Source: DASUAO01 sp035763745
GTDB taxonomy: Bacteria; Actinomycetota; Acidimicrobiia; IMCC26256; PALSA-555
DNA: 38,146 bases
Reading direction: 5' to 3'
Assembly: GCA_035763745.1 (NCBI GenBank)
Contig: DASUAO010000060.1
Coordinates: forward strand, 1 to 38,146
In this document: positions 23,385 through 31,940 of the stretch, piece after piece
How the letters are laid out: each line of letters starts with the position of its first letter
How positions within the stretch are numbered: the stretch's first letter is position 1
Translations under genes and position numbers: made by a program
The notes under the pieces: generated by a model
What the model saw: the letters and a program-made list of their open reading frames with translations, nothing else
The model's database searches: none
What the model was told of the DNA's origin: nothing

Positions 23385-25016
23385 CTAGGAGCCGTCGCGT
23401 TGCAGGAGCAGGGCACTCGACGGCGTGCCGCCCCCGGACGTGACCACCGCCGTCTTCGCGTTCGGGACCTGGCGTTCGCCGGCGTCGTGGCGGAGCTGGG
23501 CGATCGCCTCGTAGAGGAACCCGAACCCGTGGGTCCGCCCCTCGGAGAGCTGGCCGCCGTGGGGATTCACCGGGAGGTCGCCGTCGAGCGCGATCCGCCG
23601 CCCGCCGTCGAGCCAGTCCTTCGCCTCGCCGAACCCGCAGAACCCGAGCGCCTCGATCCACGAGATCGCGTTGAACGTGAAGCCGTCGTAGACCAGCGCG
23701 AGGTCGACGTCACTCGGCTGGAGGCTCGAGCGCGTCCACAGGTGGGCCGAGGGGCCGAGCACCTGGGGCTCGTGGGTCAGCGTGTCCTGGTCCCACGACA
23801 CGCGCTCGGTGATCTGGGTGCCCACCGCGTCGATGCGGATCGCGGGATGCGGGAGGTCGGCGGCGACCGACGCGTCGGAGACGATGACGGCGACGGATGC
23901 ATCGCACGGGACATCGCAGTCGTAGAGACCGAACGGCGTGGTGATCGGCCGCGCCGTCATGTAGTCGTCCATCGTCATCGGGTCGCGGTAGATCGCCGCC
24001 GGGTTCCGGCCCGCGTTCGTCCGGCCGTTGATCGCGATCCACCCGAGGATCTCGCGCGTCGCGCCGTAGCGGTGGAGGTAGTGGTTCGCGTGCATCGCGA
24101 TCCAGTTCGCGGCCGAGATCGCGCCGAACGGCGCCCGGTGCTCCTGCATCGGGCCGGAGACCCGACCGCCGCCCATGCCCCCGGTGCGGCGGCGCGTCGC
24201 GTACGTCGACTCCCAGACCGTCCGGAAGCACAGCACGTGGCGGCACAACCCGCTCGCGACCGCGAGCATCGCGGCGATCACCGCGCCGGCCTGTCCGGGG
24301 AGCTCGGCGCCACCGTTGATCCACGTCGGGTGGATGCGGAGTGCCTCCTCGACCGCCGTGGCCCCGCCCTCGCTCATGCCCATCGCGAGCGGGCCCGGAT
24401 AGGTGGAGAGCCCGTCGATGTCGTCGAAGGTGAGGCCGGCGTCGGCGACGGCCGCGAGGCACGCGTCGACGGTGAGCGACATCGGGTCGACCATCAGGCG
24501 GCGACCGATCGCGGAGCGGCCGACCCCCGACAGGACCGACCGGCGTTCGAAGCGATCGTCGCTGACCGGCGCGCGAGGCGTCGGACGGACCGGCTCTCGG
24601 ATGCGCTCGGTGGGGTCGTCGCTCCCGGTCGGCTCGAACAGGGGGAGCCAGACGTCGTCGAACTGCTCGAAGTGCACGGTCACCTCCTGCCCGATGTGCA
24701 CCTCGTCCGCCCCGCACCCGACGATGTTCGTGGTGAGCCGGATCGCCGGATCCTCGGCCAGCGCGACGATCGCGATCGCGTACGGCGGCTCGAAGTCCGG
24801 GTGCCACTGGTGGCCGTTGACCGTGCTCGCGACGACCGTCGCGCGACCCGACACGACCGTCGGTTCCCACGACCGGCTCCGGCACGCCGGGCAGATCGGG
24901 GTCGGAGGATGGGTCAGCGTCGCGCAGTCGGTGCACGCCTGGATCCGCAGGTGCCCGTCGGCTCCGGACGTCCAGAACCACTCGTTCTCCGGGGTCAGCT
25001 CGGGAAGGGGTCGCAC
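23385..25016 (-). CDS. DUF35 (OB-fold/Zn-ribbon)-thiolase-like fusion protein
   Basis: A 543-residue protein with two domains normally encoded separately. Residues 1-150 are a DUF35 domain: a Zn ribbon with C28-xx-C31 and C42-xx-C45, then an OB-fold (VVSGRATVVASTVNGHQWHP). Residues ~165-543 are a thiolase-fold, lipid-transfer-protein-like domain: SVLSGVGRSAIGRR, LVYDGFTFNAISWIEALG and NPHGGQLSEGRTHGFGF. The second domain resembles the aldolase Ltp2, whose tyrosine-containing YDxFT segment is present, and Ltp2 needs the DUF35 part of ChsH2. A retro-aldol or thiolytic side-chain cleavage of a CoA ester is therefore likely. No N-terminal thiolase Cys motif is seen. GTG 25016 has GAGGAG at good distance. 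It lies in an operon with ALDH, BVMO and ligase genes. Confidence 0.9.
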   Translation of the reverse strand: MRPLPELTPENEWFWTSGADGHLRIQACTDCATLTHPPTPICPACRSRSWEPTVVSGRATVVASTVNGHQWHPDFEPPYAIAIVALAEDPAIRLTTNIVGCGADEVHIGQEVTVHFEQFDDVWLPLFEPTGSDDPTERIREPVRPTPRAPVSDDRFERRSVLSGVGRSAIGRRLMVDPMSLTVDACLAAVADAGLTFDDIDGLSTYPGPLAMGMSEGGATAVEEALRIHPTWINGGAELPGQAGAVIAAMLAVASGLCRHVLCFRTVWESTYATRRRTGGMGGGRVSGPMQEHRAPFGAISAANWIAMHANHYLHRYGATREILGWIAINGRTNAGRNPAAIYRDPMTMDDYMTARPITTPFGLYDCDVPCDASVAVIVSDASVAADLPHPAIRIDAVGTQITERVSWDQDTLTHEPQVLGPSAHLWTRSSLQPSDVDLALVYDGFTFNAISWIEALGFCGFGEAKDWLDGGRRIALDGDLPVNPHGGQLSEGRTHGFGFLYEAIAQLRHDAGERQVPNAKTAVVTSGGGTPSSALLLQRDGS

Positions 25017-25057
25017 CGTTCGCTCCTCGGCAGGTCGGCTCGCAGGCGTCGGGACGG

Positions 25058-26551
25058 CTACTCGTATCCCTTCGGCGTGTCCTCGAGGATCACCGACTTG
25101 GTCTCGAGGAACGGGAGGAGGCCCTCCTTGCCGCCCTCGCGTCCGATGCCCGACTGCTTGAACCCGCCGAAGGCCATGCCGAAGTCGGTGCGGAACGCGT
25201 TGTGCCCGACGGTGCCGGATCGGAGCTCTCCGGCAACCGCGCGCGCGCGGTCCGCGTCCTCGGTGAACACCGACGCGTTGAGCCCGTAGATGGAGTCGTT
25301 CGCGACGCGCACGGCGTCGGCCTCGTCGTCCGCGGGGATGACCGTGAGCACCGGTCCGAAGATCTCGTCGGTGGCGATCGCCGAGTGGTTGTCGACGTTC
25401 CCGAACACGGTCGGCTCGACGTACCACCCGCGTTCCAGGTCCTTCGGGCGTCCGCCTCCGGTCGCGAGCGTCGCGCCTTCCTCGATGCCCTTCGCGATGT
25501 AGCCCTCGACACGGTCGCGCTGGCGCTCCGCGGCGAGCGGGCCCATCTGCGTGTCGGCGTCGAACGGGTCGCCGACCCTCACCTTCGAGAACGTCGCGGC
25601 CAGTGCCTCGACCAGCTCGTCGTGGCGGGGGCGGGGCACCACGATCCGGGTGAGCGACGAGCACACCTGGCCCGAGATCGCGCACTCGGCCCGCGAGATC
25701 ACCTTTGCGACCTTCGCGAGGTCGATGTCGTCGAGGATCACCGCGGCCGACTTGCCACCGAGCTCGAGCGTGCAACGGGCGATGCGCTCGCCGCAGAGCG
25801 ACGCGATGCGCCTCCCCGCGGCGGTCGATCCGGTGAAGGTGATCTTGTCGACTCCCGGGTTCGTGACGAGCAGCTCGGAGACGTCGCGGTCGGCTGTGAG
25901 CACGTTGAGCACGCCGGGCGGCAAGCCGATGTCCTCGGCGACCTCGGCGAAGACGTAGCCCTCGCCCGGTGCCTCCGGCGCGGACTTCAGGATCACGGTG
26001 CAGCCGGCGAGGAGCGCAGGTCCGATCTTGTGACAGATGAGCGCCGTGGGGGCGTTCCAGGGGATGATCGCTCCCACGACACCGACCGGCTCGCGCACGA
26101 GCAGCCCGAACGTGCCACCCACCGTCGGCGTGGCCCGCTCCTCGAAGGGGAACGTGTCGGCGAGCGCCGCGTACTGCTCGAGCGCGCGGAAGCCGATCCG
26201 CCCCGCGTGCTGCGCGACCCCGAAGATCACCCCGGACTCACGCGGCCAGAGCTGGCCGAGGTCGTCGCCCCGAGCCTGCACGCCCTTGGCGAGCTCCCGG
26301 ATCCATCCGGCTCGCTCGGCGTGCGTCATCCGGGGCCACGGCCCCTCGTCGAAGGCGGTTCGTGCGGCGTCGACGGCACGCGCCATGTCCTCCGCGGCCG
26401 CCGCGGCGATCCGGAAGAACACCTCCTCGGTGTCCGAGTCGATGACGTCGATGGTCGCGTCGGACGAGGCCGGGAGCCACTCGCCGCCGACGAAGAACCG
26501 GTCGAGGTGCCGCAACGGCGGCGGGGACAAGGTGGATGTGGTCGTGCTCAT
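25058..26551 (-). CDS. NAD(P)-dependent aldehyde dehydrogenase
   Basis: A 497-residue ALDH-superfamily enzyme, full length. Cofactor and active-site motifs: GAIIPWNAPTALICHKIGPAL, FTGSTAAGRRI, catalytic Glu in LELGGKS (~263), and the nucleophile C297 in SGQVCSSLTR, followed by EIFGPVLTVIP. It oxidises an aldehyde, probably to the acid or in a CoA-acylating manner; the sequence of the active site is the ordinary hydrolytic type. ATG 26551 begins MSTTTSTLSPPPLRHLD. It is downstream of an SDR with an 88-bp gap holding a possible internal -10 (TACGAT), and 41 bp upstream of the DUF35-thiolase, whose aldehyde by-product it could detoxify (inference). Confidence 0.94.
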   Translation of the reverse strand: MSTTTSTLSPPPLRHLDRFFVGGEWLPASSDATIDVIDSDTEEVFFRIAAAAAEDMARAVDAARTAFDEGPWPRMTHAERAGWIRELAKGVQARGDDLGQLWPRESGVIFGVAQHAGRIGFRALEQYAALADTFPFEERATPTVGGTFGLLVREPVGVVGAIIPWNAPTALICHKIGPALLAGCTVILKSAPEAPGEGYVFAEVAEDIGLPPGVLNVLTADRDVSELLVTNPGVDKITFTGSTAAGRRIASLCGERIARCTLELGGKSAAVILDDIDLAKVAKVISRAECAISGQVCSSLTRIVVPRPRHDELVEALAATFSKVRVGDPFDADTQMGPLAAERQRDRVEGYIAKGIEEGATLATGGGRPKDLERGWYVEPTVFGNVDNHSAIATDEIFGPVLTVIPADDEADAVRVANDSIYGLNASVFTEDADRARAVAGELRSGTVGHNAFRTDFGMAFGGFKQSGIGREGGKEGLLPFLETKSVILEDTPKGYE

Positions 26552-26639
26552 CGGGCGCTCCCGGGACGAGGGGTCGGGGTGACAGGGGTGTGCGTGGTCG
26601 GTGTGAGGGCCGATCGTAGGAGGGAGGTCTGGTGGTTCC
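26552..26639 (-). promoter_or_regulatory. 88-bp gap in the seven-gene operon with a possible -10
   Basis: The spacing between the SDR stop and the ALDH start is the largest inside this operon. Reading leftward it holds TACGAT in CTCCTACGATCGG, which matches TANNNT, followed by ~60 bp without further signals. It may be an internal promoter for the ALDH-DUF35/thiolase-BVMO-ligase part. Confidence 0.25.
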
Positions 26640-27476
26640 TCATTGCAGCGCCACCGGGTTCGTGCGCATCGCCGAGACCACCCCGCCGTCGACGGGGACG
26701 TCGATGCCGTTCACGAAGCTCGCCTCCTCCGACACGAGGAACGTCACGACCGACGCGATCTCGTCGGGATGCCCCTCCCGACCGAGCGGGGTCTGCTCGA
26801 CGAGCAGGGCGTTGGTCGCGCGCGCCGCGTCCTCCTGGCGGCCCATCGGCGTGTCGATGATGCCGGGCGAGAGCGAGCAGATGCGGGCGCCGCGCCGGCC
26901 GAAGCGGATGCACTCCCGCTGCACGAGACGTTGGACGCCCCGCTTGGCCCAGACGTAGGCCATTCCGGAGTCCTCGACGCCTTCACCGAGCACCCCGTGC
27001 AGTCGGTCGAGCAGGTCGGGGTCGAGCGGCTCGTCGAGCACGGCATCGACCGCCGGGGTTGCGAGATCGGCCGCGAGCAGCGGCGCGATCGACGCGAAGC
27101 AGACCATGGCCGTCCCATCCGTCGCGATCGGCGCGAAGGCTTCGACGAGCCGGGCGGTGCCGACCAGGTCGACGTGCAGGACCTGGCGCCAGTCCGCCAT
27201 CGTCGGCGAGATGCCGGCCGCGTGGACGACACCCCCGAGCGTCCCCAGCGCCGCAACGCGGGCCGCGAGTCGCTCCAGGCCCCCGGTGTCGGTGACGTCG
27301 CACGCCTGCGGTTCGACATCGGCGCGACCGCGCGTTCGGAGGCGGTCGGCGGTCTCGATCGCGGCGCCCTCGTCGAGGTCGACGAGGAGCAGCATGTCGA
27401 CCATGTCGACGAGTCGTGCCGCGCAAGCCGCGCCCATCCCGCGGCCGGCGCCGGTGACGACACCTACGTTCGACAT
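26640..27476 (-). CDS. Short-chain dehydrogenase with an insertion before the active Tyr
   Basis: A 278-residue SDR. TGAGRGMG (8-15) and LVDLDEG (NAD preference) are normal; HAAGIS replaces NNAG. The catalytic Ser (about 129, CFASIAP) and Y174-xxx-K178 (YVWAK) are ~45 residues apart, instead of about 13, because of an acidic helical insertion (VDAVLDEPLDPDLLDRLHGV). This resembles a 3alpha-hydroxysteroid dehydrogenase/carbonyl reductase-like subfamily, so a bulky cyclic alcohol is a plausible substrate. The end SFVNGIDVPVDGGVVSAMR is typical. ATG 27476 is 43 bp after the CoA-transferase stop. Confidence 0.92.
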   Translation of the reverse strand: MSNVGVVTGAGRGMGAACAARLVDMVDMLLLVDLDEGAAIETADRLRTRGRADVEPQACDVTDTGGLERLAARVAALGTLGGVVHAAGISPTMADWRQVLHVDLVGTARLVEAFAPIATDGTAMVCFASIAPLLAADLATPAVDAVLDEPLDPDLLDRLHGVLGEGVEDSGMAYVWAKRGVQRLVQRECIRFGRRGARICSLSPGIIDTPMGRQEDAARATNALLVEQTPLGREGHPDEIASVVTFLVSEEASFVNGIDVPVDGGVVSAMRTNPVALQ

Positions 27477-27519
27477 GGGTCTCCCGATTCGACGTGCGTG
27501 CTCACGAGTGCCTCCTGAG

Positions 27520-28737
27520 TCACGCGAGGATGCCGCGGACCTTCAGGTCGATGATCGTGTCCCAGTCGAGACCGGCTTCGGTGAGGATGTCGTCGCCATG
27601 CTCGTTGAACTCGGGCGCGCGCTGGGGATGTGCGGCCTGGTCGTCGTACTGCACAGGTGCCGCCGCGAGCTGGAACGGTGTCCCCTGCGCGGTCTGGCAC
27701 TCGAGCACGTAGCCGTTCGCGGTGGTCTGGGCATCGGACGCGGCTTCCAGCGTGTCCTGCACGATCACCCACTGTCCCGAGAAGTCGGCGAGCTGCTCGC
27801 GCCACTCGTCGACCGTCCGGCGCGCGAAGACCTCGGCGAGCAGCTCGGTCCCTTCGGCCGCGTGCTCGCGGATCGCGTCGGCATCGGCGAACCGCTCGTC
27901 GGTCGCGAGGTCGGACGCTCCGAGGAGCGTGCAGATCTCGGCCCAGTACCGGGCGGCCTGGAGACACGACAGCGCGACGAAGCCGCCGTCCTCGGTCGCG
28001 TACGTCCGCACGAGGGGGTTGCCCGTCGTGGTGCCGCTGGGGGGTGGTCGCCATCCGACCCCGTGCTGGAGCGACAGCGCCAGCGCCGCGCCCATCGACC
28101 ACAGTCCGACGCCGAGGAGCGACACGTCGACGGTGGTCGCTTCGCCGGTGCGCTCGCGATGGAACAGCGCGCCCATGATCCCGCCCGCGATGGTCATCGC
28201 CCCGATGGAGTCGCCGAAGGCGGGGGCGGGGGGCATCGGGACGTAGTCGTACTCTTCCTGCTTCATCCCCATCGCGATCCCCGCCCGGCACCAGTAGGCG
28301 AGCGAGTCGTAGGAGCCCCGGTCGGCGTCGGGTCCTCGTTCTCCCTGGCCCGACCCCCGGACGTAGATGATCTTCGGGTTGTGCGCGCGGATGTCGTCGA
28401 CGTCGATCTTCAGCTTCGTCCGGACCGGAGGGAGCTTGTTGGTGAGGAACACGTCGCACGTCGCCGCGAGCTTGTAGAGGATCTCGACCCCTTCGGGTGT
28501 GGAGAGGTCGAGCGCGAGGCTCCGCTTGCCGCGGTTGGAGTGCTCGAGCAGCACGTGGACCTCGGACTGGATGGCCGCGATCCCGCTCGACATGAGGCCA
28601 CGCATGGCGTCGCCCCGTTCGACGTGCTCGATCTTGATGACGTCCGCGCCCCAGTCGGCCAGCAGTGCCGAGGCCGCCGGCACGAACGTGTGCTCCGCGA
28701 CCTCGAGGACGCGCACCCCCTGCATCACGGCGGTCAT
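27520..28737 (-). CDS. Family III CoA-transferase (CaiB/BaiF)
   Basis: A 405-residue CaiB/BaiF-family protein that moves CoA between carboxylic acids by a covalent Asp intermediate. It shows the N-terminal GVRVLEVAEHTFVPAASALLADWGADVIKIE, NRGKRSLALDLSTPEG, and YDSLAYWCRAG, which holds the probable catalytic Asp. Length is usual. ATG 28737 overlaps the stop of the upstream SDR (ATGA), so the pair is coupled. With two FadD enzymes in the window this offers an ATP-free CoA activation of a pathway acid or racemisation of an acyl-CoA; family members do both. Confidence 0.92.
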   Translation of the reverse strand: MTAVMQGVRVLEVAEHTFVPAASALLADWGADVIKIEHVERGDAMRGLMSSGIAAIQSEVHVLLEHSNRGKRSLALDLSTPEGVEILYKLAATCDVFLTNKLPPVRTKLKIDVDDIRAHNPKIIYVRGSGQGERGPDADRGSYDSLAYWCRAGIAMGMKQEEYDYVPMPPAPAFGDSIGAMTIAGGIMGALFHRERTGEATTVDVSLLGVGLWSMGAALALSLQHGVGWRPPPSGTTTGNPLVRTYATEDGGFVALSCLQAARYWAEICTLLGASDLATDERFADADAIREHAAEGTELLAEVFARRTVDEWREQLADFSGQWVIVQDTLEAASDAQTTANGYVLECQTAQGTPFQLAAAPVQYDDQAAHPQRAPEFNEHGDDILTEAGLDWDTIIDLKVRGILA

Positions 28738-29495
28738 GCGTTCGCCCCCGGGCCGACGCGGCGGGGAGTGACGGTCACGCTGGGCACCGACAGGCTGGAT
28801 CCGGCACGCAGCACACCATCGAGCACGGAGACGAGGTCCTCGACCGTGAGCAGCGATCCGCTGAGGTAGCCCCGGGCGAACCACTCGGTCCCGAGCTCCG
28901 TCGCCAGGTCCATGTCCCAGCCCTCGTTGAAGTGTGACTGTGCGTCGCCCTCGCCGCCGGCGCAGTCGCCCACCACGAAGCGGGTGAAGCCGACGTCGGG
29001 GTGCTCGGCGCGCCATGCCTCGACGAGCTTGTCGAGGGCGGCCTTGCTCACGATGTACGCGCCGAGGCCGGGCCACGGGGGCGTGAGCGATGCGCTGACC
29101 GACGACAGGAACGCCGCGACGCCCGTCGACGCCGAGAGGTGGGGGACCGCGGCGGCCGTCACCCGGGCCGCGCCGGTGACGTTGGTGGCGAAGACCTGCT
29201 GCCAGGTGGCGGCGTCGGTGTCGACGAGCCGGGCGAGGGGGCCGATCGCCGGCGCGTAGACGAGCGCATCGATCCCGCCCAGCTGCTCGGCGGCGCTCGA
29301 GATCGCGGCGTCGCAGGACGCGTCGTCGGTCACGTCGCACACGATGGGGATCGCGTCCGGGCCGCACTCCGCTGCGGCGGCTTCGAGCTGCTCCCGGCGA
29401 CGCGCGAGCACGGACACACGCGCGCCGCGCTGTGCGAGCCCCACCGCGATGCACCGTCCGAGCCCGCCGGACGCGCCGACCACGACCGTGCGCAT
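28734..29495 (-). CDS. Short-chain dehydrogenase-like protein, divergent cofactor loop
   Basis: A 253-residue SDR-fold protein and first gene of the seven-gene operon. The glycine loop is GASGGLG (7-13), with VYAPAIG instead of NNAG; catalytic-type residues are Ser131/132 (FLSSVSA), Y147 and K151 (YIVSK). LARRREQL after strand 2 suggests NADP. The C-terminal third (GDCAGGEGDAQSHFNEGWDM, then a hydrophobic end) is unlike classical SDRs. ATG 29495 has GAGAGGGG; the frame is open far upstream only because it runs antisense through the Mo-hydroxylase gene. Substrate unknown. Confidence 0.88.
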   Translation of the reverse strand: MRTVVVGASGGLGRCIAVGLAQRGARVSVLARRREQLEAAAAECGPDAIPIVCDVTDDASCDAAISSAAEQLGGIDALVYAPAIGPLARLVDTDAATWQQVFATNVTGAARVTAAAVPHLSASTGVAAFLSSVSASLTPPWPGLGAYIVSKAALDKLVEAWRAEHPDVGFTRFVVGDCAGGEGDAQSHFNEGWDMDLATELGTEWFARGYLSGSLLTVEDLVSVLDGVLRAGSSLSVPSVTVTPRRVGPGANA

Positions 29496-29527
29496 GGTGC
29501 CGACCCCTCTCCGAGAAAGTGACGCCG

Positions 29528-29537
29528 ATGTTAGATT
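29528..29537. promoter_or_regulatory. Overlapping -10 elements in the divergent SDR / Mo-hydroxylase region
   Basis: On the plus strand TAGATT (29532-29537) and on the minus strand TAACAT (29533-29528) overlap by two bases. The plus element is 7 bp from ATG 29545, a leaderless geometry; the minus element is ~33 bp from the SDR start. Confidence 0.38.
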
Positions 29538-29544
29538 GCCGACG

Positions 29545-29607
29545 ATGCTGAACACCACCGCCGGGTCACCGGATCCCGCGCGCCCGCGGGTGGGTCCGAA
29601 CCCGTGA
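29545..29607 (+). CDS. Possible 20-codon leader peptide before the Mo-hydroxylase
   Basis: This short frame begins with ATG seven bases after a TANNNT -10 and encodes about 20 residues (MLNTTAGSPDPARPRVGPNP). It ends with TGA sharing bases with the GTG start of the Mo-hydroxylase (GTGA, 29604-29607). The GTG has no good ribosome site, so translation of the leader could deliver ribosomes to it. The arrangement is seen directly; coupling is inferred, and no known leader family matches. Confidence 0.4.
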   Translation: MLNTTAGSPDPARPRVGPNP

Positions 29608-31940
29608 CGTCGGCCGAAGGCTGGCGCGGGTCGGCCCGTTCGGCCGGGACCCGCGTCGCGCGCGTGGAGGACCCCCGGCTGCTCACCGGCGGGGGCACGT
29701 TCGTCGACGACATCGTGCGCCCGGGGATGTTGCACGCGTGCTTCGTGCGCAGTCCCTTCCCACGCGCCCGAATCGACGCGGTCGACGCCGCCGAGGCACG
29801 GGCGCTTCCCGGCGTCCGCGCCGTGCTCCTCGGCGCCGACCTGAACCCGGGCGTTCGAGAGCAGTGGCACACGTCGATCGGCCCCGACGTCCCGGAGGTG
29901 CCCCGACCTCCGTTGGCCGACGAGGAGGTGCGCTTCGTCGGCGACCCCGTCGCCCTCGTCATCGCCGAGAGCAGGTACCGCGCCGAGGACGCAGCCGACC
30001 TGGTCGTCGTCGACTACGAACCGTTGCCCGCGATCGTCGACTACGTAGCGGCCGACGGGAGCGACATCGCGGTCCACGCGGCGACACCCGGGAACGTGGT
30101 GGGGACGATGTCCGGACCGCCGGCCGCTGCAGTCGACGAGGCCTGCGCGTCGGCGGCGCACGTGGTGACCGAGACCTTCCGCCAGCAGGCCTACGCCCCG
30201 GTACCGATGGAGACCCGAGGATTCGTCGTGGAGTGGTCCGGCGCGAGCGGCGAGATGACGATCTGGGCCTCGACGCAGGTGCCTCACGAGATCCGGAGCT
30301 TCTGCTCCCGCCTGCTCGGCGTTCCGGAGCACCGGATCCGGGTCGTCGCGCGCGACACCGGTGGAGGGTTCGGACAGAAGGTCCTGGTCCAGCGCGAAGA
30401 GATGTGCCTGATGCTGGCGGCGCCCGAGATCGGGGTGCCGATCAAGTGGGTGGAGGACCGGCGCGAGAACCTCATGGGTGCAGGGCAGGCCCGCCACGAG
30501 CACGGCACCGCCCGCATGGCGTTCGACGACGACGGGACCGTGCTCGCCGCATCGCTGGACGTCGTGCAGGACGTGGGGGCCTACCCGACCCCGTGGCCTG
30601 TCGGGGTCGCCGCGGCCGTCGGCATGTTGTTCCCCGGTCCCTACCGCGTCCCCACCGCGACCTTCCGCGCGAAGGCGGTCTACTCCAACACGGTGGGTCG
30701 GACCGCGTACCGCGGGCCGTGGCAGTTCGAGTCCGTGGCGCGTGAGGTGCTGCTCGACATCGCGGCGCGGCGGATCGGGATCGACGCGGTCGACCTGCGG
30801 CGCCGCAACCTCCTCGGTCCCGACGACCTCCCGTACGCGAGCCCGACCGGGTTCACCTACGACCACGTCACGCCGCTCCAGACGTTCGAGGATGCGATCG
30901 CGCGCCTCGACTACGAAGGGTTCCGCCGCGAGCAGGCCGCCGCGCGCGCCGTGGGCCGGTACCTGGGGGTCGGGACCGCGTCGTTCATCGAGCCGACGAC
31001 GCCGGGCTACGGCGTGTACGGCACCGAGGGTGCGACCATCCGCATCGAGCCGTCCGGCACCGTGAACGTGTACGTCGCGGGTGGCTCGAGCGGCAACAGC
31101 CTCGAGACGACGGTCGTGCAGCTGGTTGCCGACGCCCTCGGTGTCGACCCCGCCGACGTCGCCACGATCCAGGGCGACACGGCGCTCACGCCCTACGGGG
31201 CCGGGACAGCCGGGAGCAGGAGCGGCTCGATGACCGCGGGTGCGGTGGCCGCGACGGCGACGGTGCTGCGCGAGCGCATCCTCGCCATCGCCGCGCACCG
31301 ACTGGAAGCCGCGGTCGAGGACCTCGAGCTCGCGGGTGGTCGGGCGAGCGTGCGGGGGACACCCTCGGCCGGGATCACCTACGCCGAGATCGCGAGCATC
31401 GCCTACCTCTCGCCACGCGAGCTCCCGCCGGGCACCCCCGCGGGGCTCGAGGCGAGTGAGCGGTACACCGCGGCGACGGCTCAGGTCTGGACCAACGCCA
31501 CGCACGTGTCGACGTGCGAGGTCGACGTCGCCACGGGGCACGTGCGGCTGCTGCGCCACATCGTGAGCGAGGACTGCGGGCCCATGATCAACCCCGCGGT
31601 CGTGGAGGGCCAGATCGACGGCGGCACCGTGCAAGGTATCGGTGGTGCGCTCTACGAGCACCTCGCCTACGACGCCGACGGGAACCCCGTGACCACGACG
31701 TTCCTCGACTACCTGGTCCCGACGGCCGGTGAGGTCCCCGTGATCGAGCATCGGCACGTCGAGACGCCGGGTCCCGGACCCGGCGGGTACAAGGGAGTGG
31801 GGGAGGGCGGCGCGATCGGGGCGACCCCCGCCGTGATCAACGCCGTCGCCGACGCGCTCGCGCCGTTCGGCGTCACGATCACCGAGGGACCCCTGAGCCC
31901 GTCCCGGATCCTCGGGCTCCTCGAGGAGCACCACGCGTGA
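29604..31940 (+). CDS. Molybdenum hydroxylase large subunit (xanthine dehydrogenase/CoxL family)
   Basis: A 778-residue molybdopterin-binding subunit. It starts RVEDPRLLTGGGTFVDD, has the Moco motif GGGFGQK (253-259), the loop AYRGPWQFE (368-376) in place of CoxL AYRCSF, and the catalytic Glu734 in GVGEGG. Thus it is a hydroxylase-type enzyme, not a form-I CO dehydrogenase, using water to hydroxylate an activated carbon, ring or aldehyde. The FAD (CoxM) and 2Fe-2S (CoxS) partners are not in the window. GTG 29604 is the only start near the conserved N terminus and overlaps the leader peptide stop. The stop overlaps the epoxide hydrolase start (GTGA). Confidence 0.93.
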   Translation: MTSAEGWRGSARSAGTRVARVEDPRLLTGGGTFVDDIVRPGMLHACFVRSPFPRARIDAVDAAEARALPGVRAVLLGADLNPGVREQWHTSIGPDVPEVPRPPLADEEVRFVGDPVALVIAESRYRAEDAADLVVVDYEPLPAIVDYVAADGSDIAVHAATPGNVVGTMSGPPAAAVDEACASAAHVVTETFRQQAYAPVPMETRGFVVEWSGASGEMTIWASTQVPHEIRSFCSRLLGVPEHRIRVVARDTGGGFGQKVLVQREEMCLMLAAPEIGVPIKWVEDRRENLMGAGQARHEHGTARMAFDDDGTVLAASLDVVQDVGAYPTPWPVGVAAAVGMLFPGPYRVPTATFRAKAVYSNTVGRTAYRGPWQFESVAREVLLDIAARRIGIDAVDLRRRNLLGPDDLPYASPTGFTYDHVTPLQTFEDAIARLDYEGFRREQAAARAVGRYLGVGTASFIEPTTPGYGVYGTEGATIRIEPSGTVNVYVAGGSSGNSLETTVVQLVADALGVDPADVATIQGDTALTPYGAGTAGSRSGSMTAGAVAATATVLRERILAIAAHRLEAAVEDLELAGGRASVRGTPSAGITYAEIASIAYLSPRELPPGTPAGLEASERYTAATAQVWTNATHVSTCEVDVATGHVRLLRHIVSEDCGPMINPAVVEGQIDGGTVQGIGGALYEHLAYDADGNPVTTTFLDYLVPTAGEVPVIEHRHVETPGPGPGGYKGVGEGGAIGATPAVINAVADALAPFGVTITEGPLSPSRILGLLEEHHA

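Noticed and set aside
23400..25289. Plus-strand open frame of 629 codons
   Set aside because: It is the shadow of the DUF35-thiolase gene, with low-complexity Arg/Asp/Val sequence.
25202..26860. Plus-strand open frame of 552 codons
   Set aside because: Antisense shadow of the aldehyde dehydrogenase and adjacent gap.
29496..31934. N-terminal extension of the SDR gene to 31934
   Set aside because: It runs antisense through the Mo-hydroxylase; SDR homology begins at ATG 29495.
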